This document shows positions 8,656-18,272 of a stretch of 64,000 nt of DNA, one piece after another; the stretch's first letter is position 1, and each line of letters starts with the position of its first letter. Below the pieces are notes generated by a model that worked only from the letters and a program-made list of their open reading frames with translations, was not told the origin of the DNA and did not search any database. This stretch comes from Renibacterium salmoninarum ATCC 33209 (GTDB lineage: Bacteria > Actinomycetota > Actinomycetes > Actinomycetales > Micrococcaceae). A program made the translations under genes and the position numbers. The stretch is taken from contig NC_010168.1 in the NCBI RefSeq assembly GCF_000018885.1, forward strand, positions 620,001 through 684,000, written 5' to 3'.

Positions 8656-9090
8656 GTGAAGTCAAAGCAAATTGTAGGTGGGGCTATTGTCGATGATCTG
8701 CAGCGACCGAGCCGTCTTTTGGTAGCTCGACGCAGCGCACCCGAGTCATCGCTGGGGCTGTGGGAATTCCCCGGCGGTAAGGTCGAAATCGCCGAACTAC
8801 CTGAGGCTGCTTTGCATCGTGAACTTGCCGAAGAGCTGGGGGTTCAAGTCAAACTTGGTCATGAAGTGACCGGACCGGATACCGATGGTTGACTGCTTGG
8901 CAATGGTGCACGGATGCGGGTTTGGTTTGTCCAGATTATCCGCGGGGAACCATTGCCGCTGGAAGATCATGACCAGCTTCAATGGATGCCGCTGTCTGAA
9001 GAATCAGCACTGATGGCGTTGCCGTGGATTCCGGCAGATTTTCCGATCGTGGCGGAGCTGCTCAGGTCAGTTTATGGGCGAAGCGCATAA
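8656..9090 (+). pseudogene. Nudix (MutT-like) hydrolase, interrupted by TGA
   Basis: The first 78 codons encode a MutT-type protein with a complete Nudix box (G-x5-E-x7-REL-x-EE-x-G, in GKVEIAELPEAALHRELAEE). An in-frame TGA stands at 8890-8892, after PDTDG. Reading through gives LLGNGARMRVWFVQII and a normal C-terminus (PLEDHDQLQWMPLSE) to the TAA at 9088. Relatives usually have Trp at that place (GWLLGNG), so TGG to TGA is likely. The enzyme would clean oxidised nucleotides such as 8-oxo-dGTP. The 3' end overlaps the VOC gene. Confidence 0.85.
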
Positions 9091-9442
9091 GGTTTCCGTC
9101 CGGATCCACATGGGCACCCTCACGTAATCCATATTCAGTGTCAACGGGCATGCCCGTTGGGCAACGAATCTCAGCGTTATCCGAAACTGCTTTCCATTGC
9201 AGCGCACGTGCGTCTGCATCGTCGACTTCAATGAAAGCCGCCGAGAAGTTAGTTTCTGGGTCAATGCCGGGCGCTTGCCACAGGTGGATGCGTACCGCGC
9301 CAAGTTTGGCGTAGGCATAGTCTTCATCGCCGTCGTACTTTGCGACCTCAAACCCCAGGGCCTCGTAATGACTGATTGATCGTTCTAAATCAACTACCGG
9401 AAAGACCGGAGCGATCTGGGCGAATTTGACCGTGTTGACCAT
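9062..9442 (-). CDS. VOC-family (glyoxalase/bleomycin-resistance fold) protein
   Basis: 126 residues from the ATG at 9442. The protein shows the paired beta-alpha-beta-beta-beta modules of the vicinal oxygen chelate fold: FPVVDLERSISHYEALGFEV at the start, and YGLREGAHVDPDGNLMRFAH at the end. Similar to bleomycin-binding-like proteins, but the ligand is unknown. A longer frame to 9526 exists without family support. The Shine-Dalgarno sequence is weak. It is convergent and overlapping with the Nudix pseudogene. Confidence 0.8.
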   Translation of the reverse strand: MVNTVKFAQIAPVFPVVDLERSISHYEALGFEVAKYDGDEDYAYAKLGAVRIHLWQAPGIDPETNFSAAFIEVDDADARALQWKAVSDNAEIRCPTGMPVDTEYGLREGAHVDPDGNLMRFAHKLT

Positions 9443-9563
9443 ATGCCGAGCATATCCCGGGGCTGGCGGCGATAGCCAGTGTCTGCACGGCGGTTCAAAT
9501 TTATGCCAGACTGGTATTTTCGGCAATGGTCGAAAATATGGCGTTTCAAGCAGGGAGAACCCG

Positions 9564-9764
9564 ATGTCACAGTCCGAAGAGGGTCAAAGCGCCGCCGTTG
9601 ACGGCGCTGCGAGCAGCGAGGATACCAAGCGGAAGTTCCGTGAAGCTCTCGAGAAGAAGAACGCTAAGCATCACGCCACAGTGGAAGCTACCCAGGGTTC
9701 TAAAATCAGTTCGTCGCATTCTTCCGCAGCTACCAAGCGCGAGTTTCGACGGAAGAGCGGCTAA
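9564..9764 (+). CDS. DUF5302 small protein
   Basis: 66 residues, strongly hydrophilic, with the family core DTKRKFREALEKKNAKHH and the basic end AATKREFRRKSG. This matches the small actinobacterial DUF5302 family, function unknown. The ATG at 9564 follows AGGGAG. The gene overlaps the end of the radical-SAM pseudogene by 4 bp on the other strand. Confidence 0.8.
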   Translation: MSQSEEGQSAAVDGAASSEDTKRKFREALEKKNAKHHATVEATQGSKISSSHSSAATKREFRRKSG

Positions 9765-10945
9765 AACAGCGTCGCCTCGGTAACTGCAGATGCGGAAGTA
9801 GCGACCGTTTCACGCTTTCGTTGCGTGCTGCTTTTGCCAAAGGGCTGACGAATCGGCCAACGCCCTTTTGTCGCTGAAATTGGCAAGCCCCCCTCGGGGT
9901 ACTGCGCTTCTTCTTTTCGCGCGTCGAGAACTGTTTCATGCATATAGGCTTGTGTGCCGCCGAAACCGTGTCTGGTTTTGGCGGCATTCACTTTCTGCGC
10001 CAACCATTGCCGGTACTCTTTGGGCGCATAGGAGCCATTTCCGTAGAGGCCCCGATATTTGCTGACCAACCCTGGATAATTCTTTGCAAGCCAGGACATG
10101 AACCAGTCTTTGGTGCCAGGACGCAAATACAAAGCACCCGCAGTGACGCCAGTCGCCCCGGCTGCCGCCAAGGGGGCCAGCAGAGAATCTAGCGCCTCAT
10201 CACTATCGGTGAGCCACGGCAATATTGGCATCGCCATCACTCCGCAAGGTAGGCCGGCAGATCTCAACCGCGAGATCAACGCCAATCGGGCTTTTGGCGA
10301 AGGGGTGCCGGGCTCAAGAACCTTGGCCAGTGCCTCATCGGTGAGCGCCAGCGAGATGCCCATGCCAATGGGGACCTGGCGAGCTGCATCTTTAAGCACT
10401 GGAATATCCCGACCCAATAGCGTGCCTTTGGTTAAGATAGACAGTGGGCTGCCTGACTCGGCCAGGGCTTTGATGATTCCTGGTATCAGTTAGTAGCGAC
10501 CCTCCGCCCGTTGATAGGGATCGGTGTTGGTTCCCAACGCTACGTGGTGCCGGCCCCAACTAGGCTTTGCCAACTCAACCCGAAGAACTTCGACAGCATT
10601 TACTTTGACTACCACTTGAGAGTCGAAATCCAGCCCCGGATCGAAATCGAGGTAGGTATGGGATTTTCGGGCGAAACAATAAACGCAGGCGTGAGAACAG
10701 CCTCGATAGGGGCTGATGGTCCAGCTGAACGGCATCGTTGAAGAGGCGGGCACCTTATTCAGTACGGATTTAGCGGCTACTTCGTGGAATGCGACGCCAG
10801 CGAATTCGGGGGTGCGGACGGTGCGTCAAAAACCTTGCATTGGCAGCAGAGATGGCCGCTCGGGACGGGATGAACTCTGAGCCGAGCTATCGGTGCTGAT
10901 ATTGAGGGCCTCTTGAGCGAGGACTTGTTGGGATTCCCATCGCAT
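9761..10945 (-). pseudogene. Radical SAM protein (Rv2578c-like), two in-frame stops
   Basis: Read from the ATG at 10945, one frame covers the whole gene but has TGA at 10826-10828 (after MQGF) and TAA at 10490-10492 (after AEGRY). The middle part carries the iron-sulfur cluster motif YRGCSHACVYCFARKSHTYL (CxxxCxxC), then GTNTDPYQRAEGRY; the last part continues LIPGIIKALAESGSPLSILT. Order and content match the Rv2578c-like radical SAM family common in actinobacteria, whose substrate is not established. Full length would be about 394 residues. Both stops must be read through for function, so I call it dead. Confidence 0.88.
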
Positions 10946-11976
10946 GAAGCTATTAGAACATAAATGCTATTAATGTACAAGCAAATAGAATATATATTTC
11001 CTTCCTCGGCATGGATCAAAAGGGAACCTGCCGTTGCGGTGAGACGTTACTGTGAGTTACAGCACACTACTCGCGCTGATTCGAATTATTCTGGCGGTGG
11101 GCGCGTCGGAGATTCTGTGGACCAAGGAGACCATCATGCCAAATGTGGCAACCATTCTGACTGAGAGCGCAGCAACGTATCCCGAGGTTTTGTCGATCAA
11201 GCTTGATGACGTTGAGCTGAGTTTTGCCGCACTCAACGGATTGAGCATGAAAGTGGCAGGATTGTTGGCTGCCCGAGGTGTGGCCAAAGGGGACCGAGTG
11301 GCTATTATCAGCCCGAACATTCCACAAATGCCTGCTATCTACTATGGAATCCTCCGCTACGGTGCGATAGTAGTGCCACTCAATCCGCTCTTGAAATCGC
11401 GTGAAGTGGAGTATCACCTACAGAACTCCGAGGCAAAGCTCGCTTTCGCTTGGGAGGGCGTCCTTGGCGAAGTTAACGCAGGGGCCGAAGCTGCTGGCAC
11501 CGAAGTCATTCCGGTTGACGCTCAGTTCATGGCTTTGCTTTCCCAGGTTGAGCCTTTGGTCGAGGTTACCGAGGTCGCCGGCGACGACACCGCGGTCATT
11601 CTCTATACCTCCGGCACCACTGGGCGACCGAAAGGCGCCGAGTTGACGCATTCAAATCTGCTAAGCAATGCCACGGTGTCTCGAAACCTGCACGATATTA
11701 GCTATGGTGATGTGATTTTCGGCGGTTTGCCTTTCTTTCATATCTTCGGGCAGACCTGTGCGCTCAACGCCGCGGTAATGTCCGGCGCCGCCGTAACTCT
11801 TTTGCCACGCTTCGATCCGCTCAGGGCCCTCGAAATTATTGAACTCGATAAAGTGACGATCTTCGAAGGTGTGCCGACCATGTACATCGGATTACTTCGA
11901 GTACCAGATCGCAGCCGTTTTGATGCTTTGACACTGCGCATGGCGGTCTCTGGTGGGGCTGCGCTTCCGCTCGGTG

Positions 11977-12000
11977 TGAATCGCCCCGGCGTGTCCGGAG
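11977..12000 (+). repeat. Left terminal inverted repeat of the IS
   Basis: It starts TGAATCGCCCCGG and matches the right end (13284-13307, opposite strand) at 23 of 24 positions. Confidence 0.9.
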
Positions 12001-12026
12001 ACTTTCTTGTTTGAGAGGATCAGGAC

Positions 12027-12377
12027 ATGGCAGGGAAAACTACGACACGGTATCCGCAGGAGTTGAAGGATCGTGCGGAGATGGAGGGTGCGTCTTCGGA
12101 GTGGGCGGCGATGCAAAAAGTTGCCCAGCTTTTGGGTGTGGGTGTGCCGGAAACGGTGCGTAAATGGGTCCGGCAAGCCGAGATCGATGTTGGTACTAGA
12201 ACTGGAACAACGAGCACGGAATCGGCCGAGCTGAAACGGTTACGGCGTGAGAACGCTGAGCTGAAACGGGCGAACGCGATCCTTCGGAGTGCTTCAGCTT
12301 TTTTCGCGGTCGAACTCGACCGCCACAACACTGATCGTGAAATACATCAAGGACCATGCCGGTCACCGCGAGAATAA
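12027..12377 (+). pseudogene. IS3-type transposase OrfA, frame altered near its end
   Basis: 116 codons. The N-terminus is a helix-turn-helix of the transposase_8 type (VAQLLGVGVPETVRKWVRQA), followed by a leucine-zipper-like helix (ELKRLRRENAELKRANAILR). After AFFAVELDRH the sequence stops looking like the family, where the usual end is close to ELDRPQH. One missing G near 12321 would explain this: restoring it ends OrfA at a TGA a few codons on and places OrfB in the expected -1 frame. The HTH part is intact. Confidence 0.75.
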
Positions 12378-13277
12378 TGGATTGCGGTGGGGTGTCGAGT
12401 CGATCTGCCAGGTGCTTACTGGGACGGGGTGAAGACCACCCCGTCCACGTACTACGAATGGGTGGATAAAACACGATCTCACCGAGAACAACGTGATGAG
12501 GTGCTCAAGCCCGTGATCCAGAAGGTGTATGCCGCTAATTACGGGGTTTACGGCACCAGGAAAGTCTGGTTGGCGATGAACCGTGAAGGTGTGCCGGTGG
12601 CCAGGTGCACGGTAGAACGGCTCATGGGGTTACTTGGCATACAGGGTGCGGTCCGTGGCAAGGTCAAACGCACCACGATCAAAGACTCGAAGGCGGCCCG
12701 AGCGAAGGACTTGGTCCGCCGTGATTTCACACCAACGGCACCGGATCGGCTATGGGTAGATGATTTCACCTATGTTTCGACCTGGTCCGGGTGGGTCTAT
12801 GTTGCCTTCGTGATCGATGCTTACTCTCGGAGGATCCTGGGCTGGTCAGCGAGTGCTTCTATGAACACCGTGCTAGTGCTCAACGCAGTTAATCAGGCAA
12901 TCTGGAGTCGTGAACGGGCCGGGGCTGAGATTTCCGGGGTGATTCATCATCACGATGCCGGGGCTCAATACGCCTCCTTGGCCTTCACCGAACGCCTGGC
13001 CCAGGCCGGTATCCGCCCCTCGATCGGTTCTGTGGGTGATAGTTACGACAACGTCTTGGCGGAAACCATCAACGGGCTTTATAAGACCGAGCTGATCAAA
13101 CCCGGCAAGCCCTGGCGGACTCTAGAAGAAGTCGAAATCGGCACTGCTGAATGGGCCGATTGGTACAACCACCGAAGGCTCTACCAGTACTGCGGAGACA
13201 TCCCACCAGTAGAGCTAGAAAACCACTACTACAATCACTACCAGAGCACGGCAGCCGCCGACAGGCTCATCGTCTGA
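12328..13277 (+). pseudogene. IS3-type transposase OrfB (DDE integrase), frameshifted
   Basis: The catalytic core is intact: WVDDFTYVSTWSGW, HHHDAGAQYASL, and LAETINGLYKTELI, with exactly 35 residues between the second Asp and Glu (DD35E). The N-terminal part (LIVKYIKDHAGHRENNGLRW) lies in another frame and runs into a TGA at GTG; one G missing from a GGGGG run near 12426 would join it to VKTTPSTYYEW. Together with the missing G in the orfA region, two single-base deletions turn a normal -1 arrangement into three frames. The element probably needs a transposase from another copy. Confidence 0.8.
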
Positions 13278-13283
13278 GAAACC

Positions 13284-13307
13284 CTCCGGACACACCGGGG
13301 CGATTCA
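13284..13307 (-). repeat. Right terminal inverted repeat of the IS
   Basis: Reverse complement of the left end with one mismatch (C/T). It is followed at once by ligase coding sequence. Confidence 0.9.
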
Positions 13308-13710
13308 TATCTACACAGGGGACCTGGCTCGCCAAGATGAAGACGGCCTGTATTTCATCGTCGATCGGAAAAGGACATGATTCTCCGCGGCGGATACAAC
13401 ATCTATCCGCGTGAAGTGGAAGAAGTTTTGTATGAACATCCCGCAGTAGCGGAGGCCGCAGTGATTGGTAGACCCGATTCTGAGTATGGCGAGGAGATAG
13501 TCGCCGTCGTCGCGCTTAAAGACGGTGCCGCAGGGGCTGAACAGCCAGAAAAGCTCGCTGCTGAAATTCGTGAATTCGTCAAAGAGCGAATTGCTGCCTA
13601 CATAAATACCCGCGCGAGGTGCACATTATCGACACGCTACCCAAGGGGCCAACCGGGAAAATCCTCAAACGGGAAATTTCACTCTGACCTGACAAGATCT
13701 GACTGCGCCA

Positions 13711-13749
13711 GATGCCCCCGATTCCAGCAGCACCGGAATCGGGGGCATC
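13711..13749. terminator. Strong bidirectional hairpin terminator
   Basis: A perfect 15-bp stem (GATGCCCCCGATTCC at 13711-13725 with its complement at 13735-13749) and a 9-base loop. It lies between the end of the ligase remnant and the end of the SIMPL-domain gene on the other strand. Confidence 0.85.
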
Positions 13750-13768
13750 TTCTGCGCTGTAGTGCCGA

Positions 13769-14419
13769 TCAGATCAGTTCCCAGCTAGCGGTCACGCTTG
13801 CCGTTACCGCCTTCTCGCCAGCTTCGATTGGCATCGAATCTGATGAAGCAAACGATGCGGCACGCATCGTGATCGGTCCATTGCCGCGCTCGAAAGATTC
13901 TGCGATGGTGAGGACCTTACCCAGCGTCCGTCCAGCTAGTTCCGCGTAGTGCGAAGCATTGTGTAATGCATCAGCCCATGCAAGGGTGCGGGCTTGTTCG
14001 GCAGCGGCACTGGGGTCGGAAATATCTGGCTGCAGGCCATTGAGCCTGACGTCGTTGCCGCCAGCTTCGACGATCGCCGCAATCGTCTGTTGAGTCTGCT
14101 CTTGCAGCCCTAGCCGGACCGTTAGGGTACTGGAGCACTGGTATCCGGTGACTACATTGCCTTTGCCATCTTGCCAAACAGTTTCGGCATGAAGTGAAAG
14201 TCCGCTAGTTGCGCTGTTTTTACGATCGATGTTGGCGCTTTCCAAAGCTCGTTGTACTGACTGCATAGAACGGGATGCATCTTGGTACGCGCCCACTAGA
14301 GTTTTGCGACTCACCTCGACACCGATGTTAAGTGTGAGCAAATCCGGAGTCTGGTTAGCGCTGCCGCGGCCGGTAACCGTGACCGTGTTGCCTCCGTTGT
14401 TTGCGATGCTGTTTTCCAT
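13769..14419 (-). CDS. SIMPL (DUF541) domain protein
   Basis: 216 residues. The start VTVTGRGSANQTPDLLTLNI and the later YQCSSTLTVRL and GGNDVRLNGLQPDI are typical of SIMPL/DUF541 proteins (BP26/YggE-like), which form beta-rich oligomeric rings and have ill-defined stress roles. No signal peptide is visible, so it appears cytoplasmic here. The ATG at 14419 has AGGAG upstream. It faces away from pheS. Confidence 0.85.
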   Translation of the reverse strand: MENSIANNGGNTVTVTGRGSANQTPDLLTLNIGVEVSRKTLVGAYQDASRSMQSVQRALESANIDRKNSATSGLSLHAETVWQDGKGNVVTGYQCSSTLTVRLGLQEQTQQTIAAIVEAGGNDVRLNGLQPDISDPSAAAEQARTLAWADALHNASHYAELAGRTLGKVLTIAESFERGNGPITMRAASFASSDSMPIEAGEKAVTASVTASWELI

Positions 14420-14611
14420 GAGATCTCCTATCAACGACGCTGATTGCTCCCACCGTAACTGTCTAAGCTGAGTGTGCCCAGCCTTTGGCATTCAGTTCCG
14501 CTCAGCGCGGATCAGATCGCACAGCGCGGGGGATGGGCGCCGGATTCCACACCGGAGGCCGCGATTGAATAGACTGATTCCGGCATTCCCACGATCAAGG
14601 TGCGTTCTTTT

Positions 14612-15676
14612 ATGACCGAGCAACTCCCGGCGGATTCCGCCGCTCCCGATCCGACCGACGAAGCTGCGCTTGCGCTCGCCGTCAGTAGCGCCCTTGAGGC
14701 GATTGCCGCGGCCAGCGATCTGGAACAGCTCAAAGAGGCTAGGCTGGCGCATACCGGAGAAAAATCACCGCTAAGTCTGGCTAACCGTGGCATTAAAGAC
14801 ATCGCCAAAGAACTCAAAGCCACCGCTGGCAAGCTCATGGGAGCTGCCCGCGGGCAGGTCAACCAAGCGCTTGCGGCGAGGACTGAGATTCTCGAAGCCG
14901 AAGCCGCGGAACGGATCTTGGTCGAAGAGGCTGTGGACGTCACGGCAGCTCCGCGCCGGCGTCGTGCGGGGGCGAGGCACCCGCTGGCCACCCTTCAAGA
15001 GCGGGTCAGCGATATTTTCGTCGGCATGGGTTGGGAGATCGCCGAAGGTCCTGAGCTGGAATCTGAGTGGTTTAACTTTGATGCGTTGAACTTCAAACCT
15101 GATCACCCAGCTCGGGAACTTCAAGACACATTCTTCGTAGAACCTCCGGAAGCGCATTTGCTGTTGCGCACGCATACCTCTCCGGTTCAGGTCCGCTCCA
15201 TGCTGGAGCGCGAGTTGCCGATCTACGTACTGTGCCCGGGAAAAACCTTCCGCACCGACGAGCTCGACGCAACGCACACGCCGGTTTTCCACCAATTTGA
15301 AGGTCTCGCGATTGACAAGCACCTTTCAATGGCGGATTTGCGCGGCACCTTGGAACACTTTGCGCGGCAGATGTTTGGTGATGAGGCGCAAATTCGACTT
15401 AGGCCCAATTATTTTCCGTTTACCGAGCCCTCGGCCGAGCTGGACATTTGGCACCCTGGTGCCAAGGGTGGCCCGCGTTGGATCGAGTGGGGCGGTTGCG
15501 GCATGGTGAATGAAAATGTGTTGCGCGCCGCCGGAATTGACCCAGAAGAATACTCAGGATTTGCCTTCGGTATGGGCATTGAGCGGACGCTGATGTTCCG
15601 CAACGAAGTCGCCGATATGCGCGACATGATCGAGGGCGATATTCGCTTCAGCCAGCACTTCGGGATGGAAATCTAA
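14612..15676 (+). CDS. pheS: Phenylalanine-tRNA ligase alpha subunit
   Basis: 354 residues. The coiled-coil N-terminal region (about 1-90) is followed by the class II catalytic core: motif 2 around HQFEGLAIDKHLSMADLRGT and motif 3 around GFAFGMGIERTLMFRNEV. With PheT it charges tRNA-Phe as an alpha2beta2 tetramer. The ATG at 14612 is preceded by AAGGTG; the GTG at 14600 lies inside that site and is less likely. The stop overlaps the pheT start by one base (TAATG). Confidence 0.97.
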   Translation: MTEQLPADSAAPDPTDEAALALAVSSALEAIAAASDLEQLKEARLAHTGEKSPLSLANRGIKDIAKELKATAGKLMGAARGQVNQALAARTEILEAEAAERILVEEAVDVTAAPRRRRAGARHPLATLQERVSDIFVGMGWEIAEGPELESEWFNFDALNFKPDHPARELQDTFFVEPPEAHLLLRTHTSPVQVRSMLERELPIYVLCPGKTFRTDELDATHTPVFHQFEGLAIDKHLSMADLRGTLEHFARQMFGDEAQIRLRPNYFPFTEPSAELDIWHPGAKGGPRWIEWGGCGMVNENVLRAAGIDPEEYSGFAFGMGIERTLMFRNEVADMRDMIEGDIRFSQHFGMEI

Positions 15677-18219
15677 TGCGTATACCTTTATCTTGGCTGC
15701 GTGAATTCGCTGCCGTTCCGGCCGACGCCACCGCCGAAGATGTGATGGCTGATCTAGTCCGGGTAGGACTGGAAGAAGAAGCAGTGCACCGGCCCACCGA
15801 CTTTCTTTCTGGGCCAATTGTGGTTGGCCAAGTGCTTTCGCTGGTCAAAGAACCGCAAACTAATGGCAAAACGATCAATTGGTGCCAGGTTCGCGTTGTG
15901 CCCGAGGGCGCAACTCAAACGCTCGAGGGCGATGGAATTTCTCCGGACGGAATTCAAGGCATAGTGTGCGGTGCACACAACTTTGTTGAAGGTGACAAGG
16001 TCATTGTGACACTGCCTGGTGCTGTGCTGCCTGGAGACTTCCGGATCTCGCCGCGTAAAACTTACGGGCACACCTCCGCTGGCATGATTGCGTCCTCGCG
16101 TGAGTTGGGCATTGGCCAAGATCACGATGGCATTGTGGTGCTGTCAACGCTTGGACTCGATCCCGAACTTGGTAGCTCGGTTTACGAACTTCTTGGCTTG
16201 GATGATCATGCGGCCGAAGTCAACGTGACACCGGATCGAGGATATGCGTTCTCGATCCGCGGCATCGCTCGTGAATACGCGCATGCCACTGGCACGGAGT
16301 TCGTCGATCCGGCTGCGCAGCCGACGGTTGTTCCGGCAGATTCTGCGGGCTTCCCGGTCCGTCTTGAAGACGGCGCGCCAATTTACGGCAAGCCTGGCGT
16401 CGATCGTTTTGTTGCGCGAATTGTGCGCGGTATTGATGTTTCCGTACCCACTCCGCAGTGGATGGCATCGCGATTGCGGCTTGCTGGTATCCGATCGATT
16501 TCGCTGCCGGTAGACATCTCAAACTATGTGATGTGGGAGCTAGGTCAGCCGCTGCATTTCTACGATTTGAACAAATTGTCTGGACCGATTGTGGTCCGCC
16601 GCGCGGCCGCGGCAGAGTCCTTGACTACTCTCGATGGCAAAGCACGCAAGCTCGACGTCGAAGATCTGCTGATCACCGACGATTCTGGTCCGGTTGGCAT
16701 TGCTGGTGTGATGGGCGGGGCGGCGACCGAAGTCTCCGCGAGCACGCAGGATGTGCTCATCGAGGCAGCGCACTTTGAAGAAATCACGATCGCGCGGAGC
16801 CGGCGTAGGCACAAATTATCTTCGGAAGCTTCGAAGCGTTACGAACGTGGCGTTGACCCGTTGGTCGCAGATATCGCCACGCAGCGCGCGGTCGATTTGC
16901 TCGTAGAGCTCGCCGGTGGCACGGCCGATCCGCACGGTACCGACGTGTTTTCTGGATTTACTCCGAAGACCATTGGATTCGTCGCTGGTTACCCGGCTCG
17001 ACGCGTGGGGATTCAATTCACTGACGAGCAGATCGAGCGTGCGCTGACTGATATTGGTGCCACTGTTGGCCAATCAGATGGAATCTACGGCGTCAGCGCG
17101 CCGTCTTGGCGCCCAGATCTGGAGACCAAAGACGACCTCGCCGAAGAAATCGCCCGATTGGTCGGCTACGACCAGATTCCGGCAACGCTGCCTGTTGCGC
17201 CGCCGGGACGAGGGCTCAGCCGAGTACAGCAGCAACGTCGTCGGACGCTGCAAGCGCTAGCCGATTCGGGACTCACCGAGGTGCTGGCCTATCCGTTCGT
17301 CTCCAAAGCAATGAATAACACCTTTGGCGTGGCTGAAGGTGGAACTGAGGCGCGTGCGGTGAAGCTCGCGAATCCAATCAGCGAAGAATTCGGTTTCTTG
17401 CGTACTTCGGTTCTGCCTGGCTTGCTTGAGGTGGCGAAACGTAATCTATCGCGTGGCTTCCGTGACTTAGCTCTTTTTGAGGCAGGCTCGGTGTTCTTGC
17501 CGGCTGAAACGATGGGTACCGCCTCGATTCCGCCACTGGGCGCTAGGCCCGCAGACGAAGTTCTGGATGAACTCTATGCCGGCATCCCGGATCAGCCATT
17601 GCACATTGCGGCTGTTCTCATTGGTTCCGATTCGGCGGCTGCGCCGGATCATAAGCCACGGTCGTGGGACTACGCTGATGCACTCGACGTGGCCAAGCTT
17701 GCCGCTGAAGTCTTAGGCGTAGACATCGTAGCTGTCCAGGGCAGGCACCAAGCTTTCCACCCCGGTCGCACCGCTCAATTGGAACTCCGAGATGGCACCT
17801 TACTTGGCTACGCCGGCGAGCTTCACCCGAAGCTGCTGGCTGAGTCAGATCTTCCAGCACGAACGATTGCGGTGGAATTCGATCTTGATGCGCTCTTCGA
17901 AGCGGCTGCCGATGTGATCGTGGCCAAGTCGATTTCAACTTTCCCGTTGGCGACGCAGGATGTGGCCTTGGTGGTCGACGCCGAGGTGCCGGCCAGCGAG
18001 GTCCTCGAGGTGTTGCGTACTGGCGCGGGCGAGCTACTCGAAGAGGTCGCTTTGTTCGATGACTACCGCGGGCACAACGTGGGTGAAGGGAAGAAGTCGT
18101 TGGCCTTTGGTCTTCGGTTCCGAGCCACTGACCGGACTTTGACTGCGGAAGAAGCCACCGCGGCTCGTGAGAGCGCCGTTGCTGCAGCTGCCGCCGCCTT
18201 CGGTGCGGTACTGCGCTAA
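15676..18219 (+). CDS. pheT: Phenylalanine-tRNA ligase beta subunit
   Basis: 847 residues, full family length. The N-terminal tRNA-binding fold spans about 40-155 (GIQGIVCGAHNF, LPGAVLPGDFRI), then B3/B4 editing domain and B5 domain, the catalytic-like core, and the C-terminal ferredoxin-fold anticodon-binding domain (FPLATQDVALVV to the end). It is translationally coupled to pheS. The gene is intact. Confidence 0.97.
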   Translation: MRIPLSWLREFAAVPADATAEDVMADLVRVGLEEEAVHRPTDFLSGPIVVGQVLSLVKEPQTNGKTINWCQVRVVPEGATQTLEGDGISPDGIQGIVCGAHNFVEGDKVIVTLPGAVLPGDFRISPRKTYGHTSAGMIASSRELGIGQDHDGIVVLSTLGLDPELGSSVYELLGLDDHAAEVNVTPDRGYAFSIRGIAREYAHATGTEFVDPAAQPTVVPADSAGFPVRLEDGAPIYGKPGVDRFVARIVRGIDVSVPTPQWMASRLRLAGIRSISLPVDISNYVMWELGQPLHFYDLNKLSGPIVVRRAAAAESLTTLDGKARKLDVEDLLITDDSGPVGIAGVMGGAATEVSASTQDVLIEAAHFEEITIARSRRRHKLSSEASKRYERGVDPLVADIATQRAVDLLVELAGGTADPHGTDVFSGFTPKTIGFVAGYPARRVGIQFTDEQIERALTDIGATVGQSDGIYGVSAPSWRPDLETKDDLAEEIARLVGYDQIPATLPVAPPGRGLSRVQQQRRRTLQALADSGLTEVLAYPFVSKAMNNTFGVAEGGTEARAVKLANPISEEFGFLRTSVLPGLLEVAKRNLSRGFRDLALFEAGSVFLPAETMGTASIPPLGARPADEVLDELYAGIPDQPLHIAAVLIGSDSAAAPDHKPRSWDYADALDVAKLAAEVLGVDIVAVQGRHQAFHPGRTAQLELRDGTLLGYAGELHPKLLAESDLPARTIAVEFDLDALFEAAADVIVAKSISTFPLATQDVALVVDAEVPASEVLEVLRTGAGELLEEVALFDDYRGHNVGEGKKSLAFGLRFRATDRTLTAEEATAARESAVAAAAAAFGAVLR

Positions 18220-18272
18220 GCCATGCTGATATCCGGGAAGTAGAACCGGCAGCCTTAGACTTCGAGCAAGTC

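Larger units (their letters stand above)
11977..13307 (+). mobile_element. IS3-family insertion sequence (IS994-like), 1331 bp
   Basis: Ends are 24-bp inverted repeats with one mismatch (11977-12000 and 13284-13307). Inside are orfA and orfB of an IS3-type transposase. It sits within the acyl-CoA ligase gene. The flanking triplets (GTG left, TAT right) do not match, so no target duplication remains. From memory it resembles IS994 of Renibacterium salmoninarum; that name is not verified. Both transposase frames are damaged in this copy. Confidence 0.9.
11136..13687 (+). pseudogene. Long-chain acyl-CoA ligase, disrupted by IS, deletion and two frameshifts
   Basis: The 5' part (11136-11976, ATG after AAGGAGA) encodes the N-terminal half of an AMP-forming ligase, with YTSGTTGRPKGAEL near residue 158 and PFFHIFGQT. 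It stops at LPLGV where the IS begins. After the IS (13308 on) coding resumes at IYTGDLARQDEDGLYFIVDR, so roughly 120 residues are missing. A lost A near 13370 shifts the frame into DMILRGGYNIYPREVEEV-type sequence, and a second indel near 13601 separates RIAAY from KYPREVHIIDTLPKGPTGKI. The product would have activated fatty acids with CoA. No ligase activity can remain. Confidence 0.9.

Noticed and set aside
14492-14611. Phe-codon attenuator leader before pheS
   Set aside because: No short Phe-rich reading frame with a following terminator was seen.
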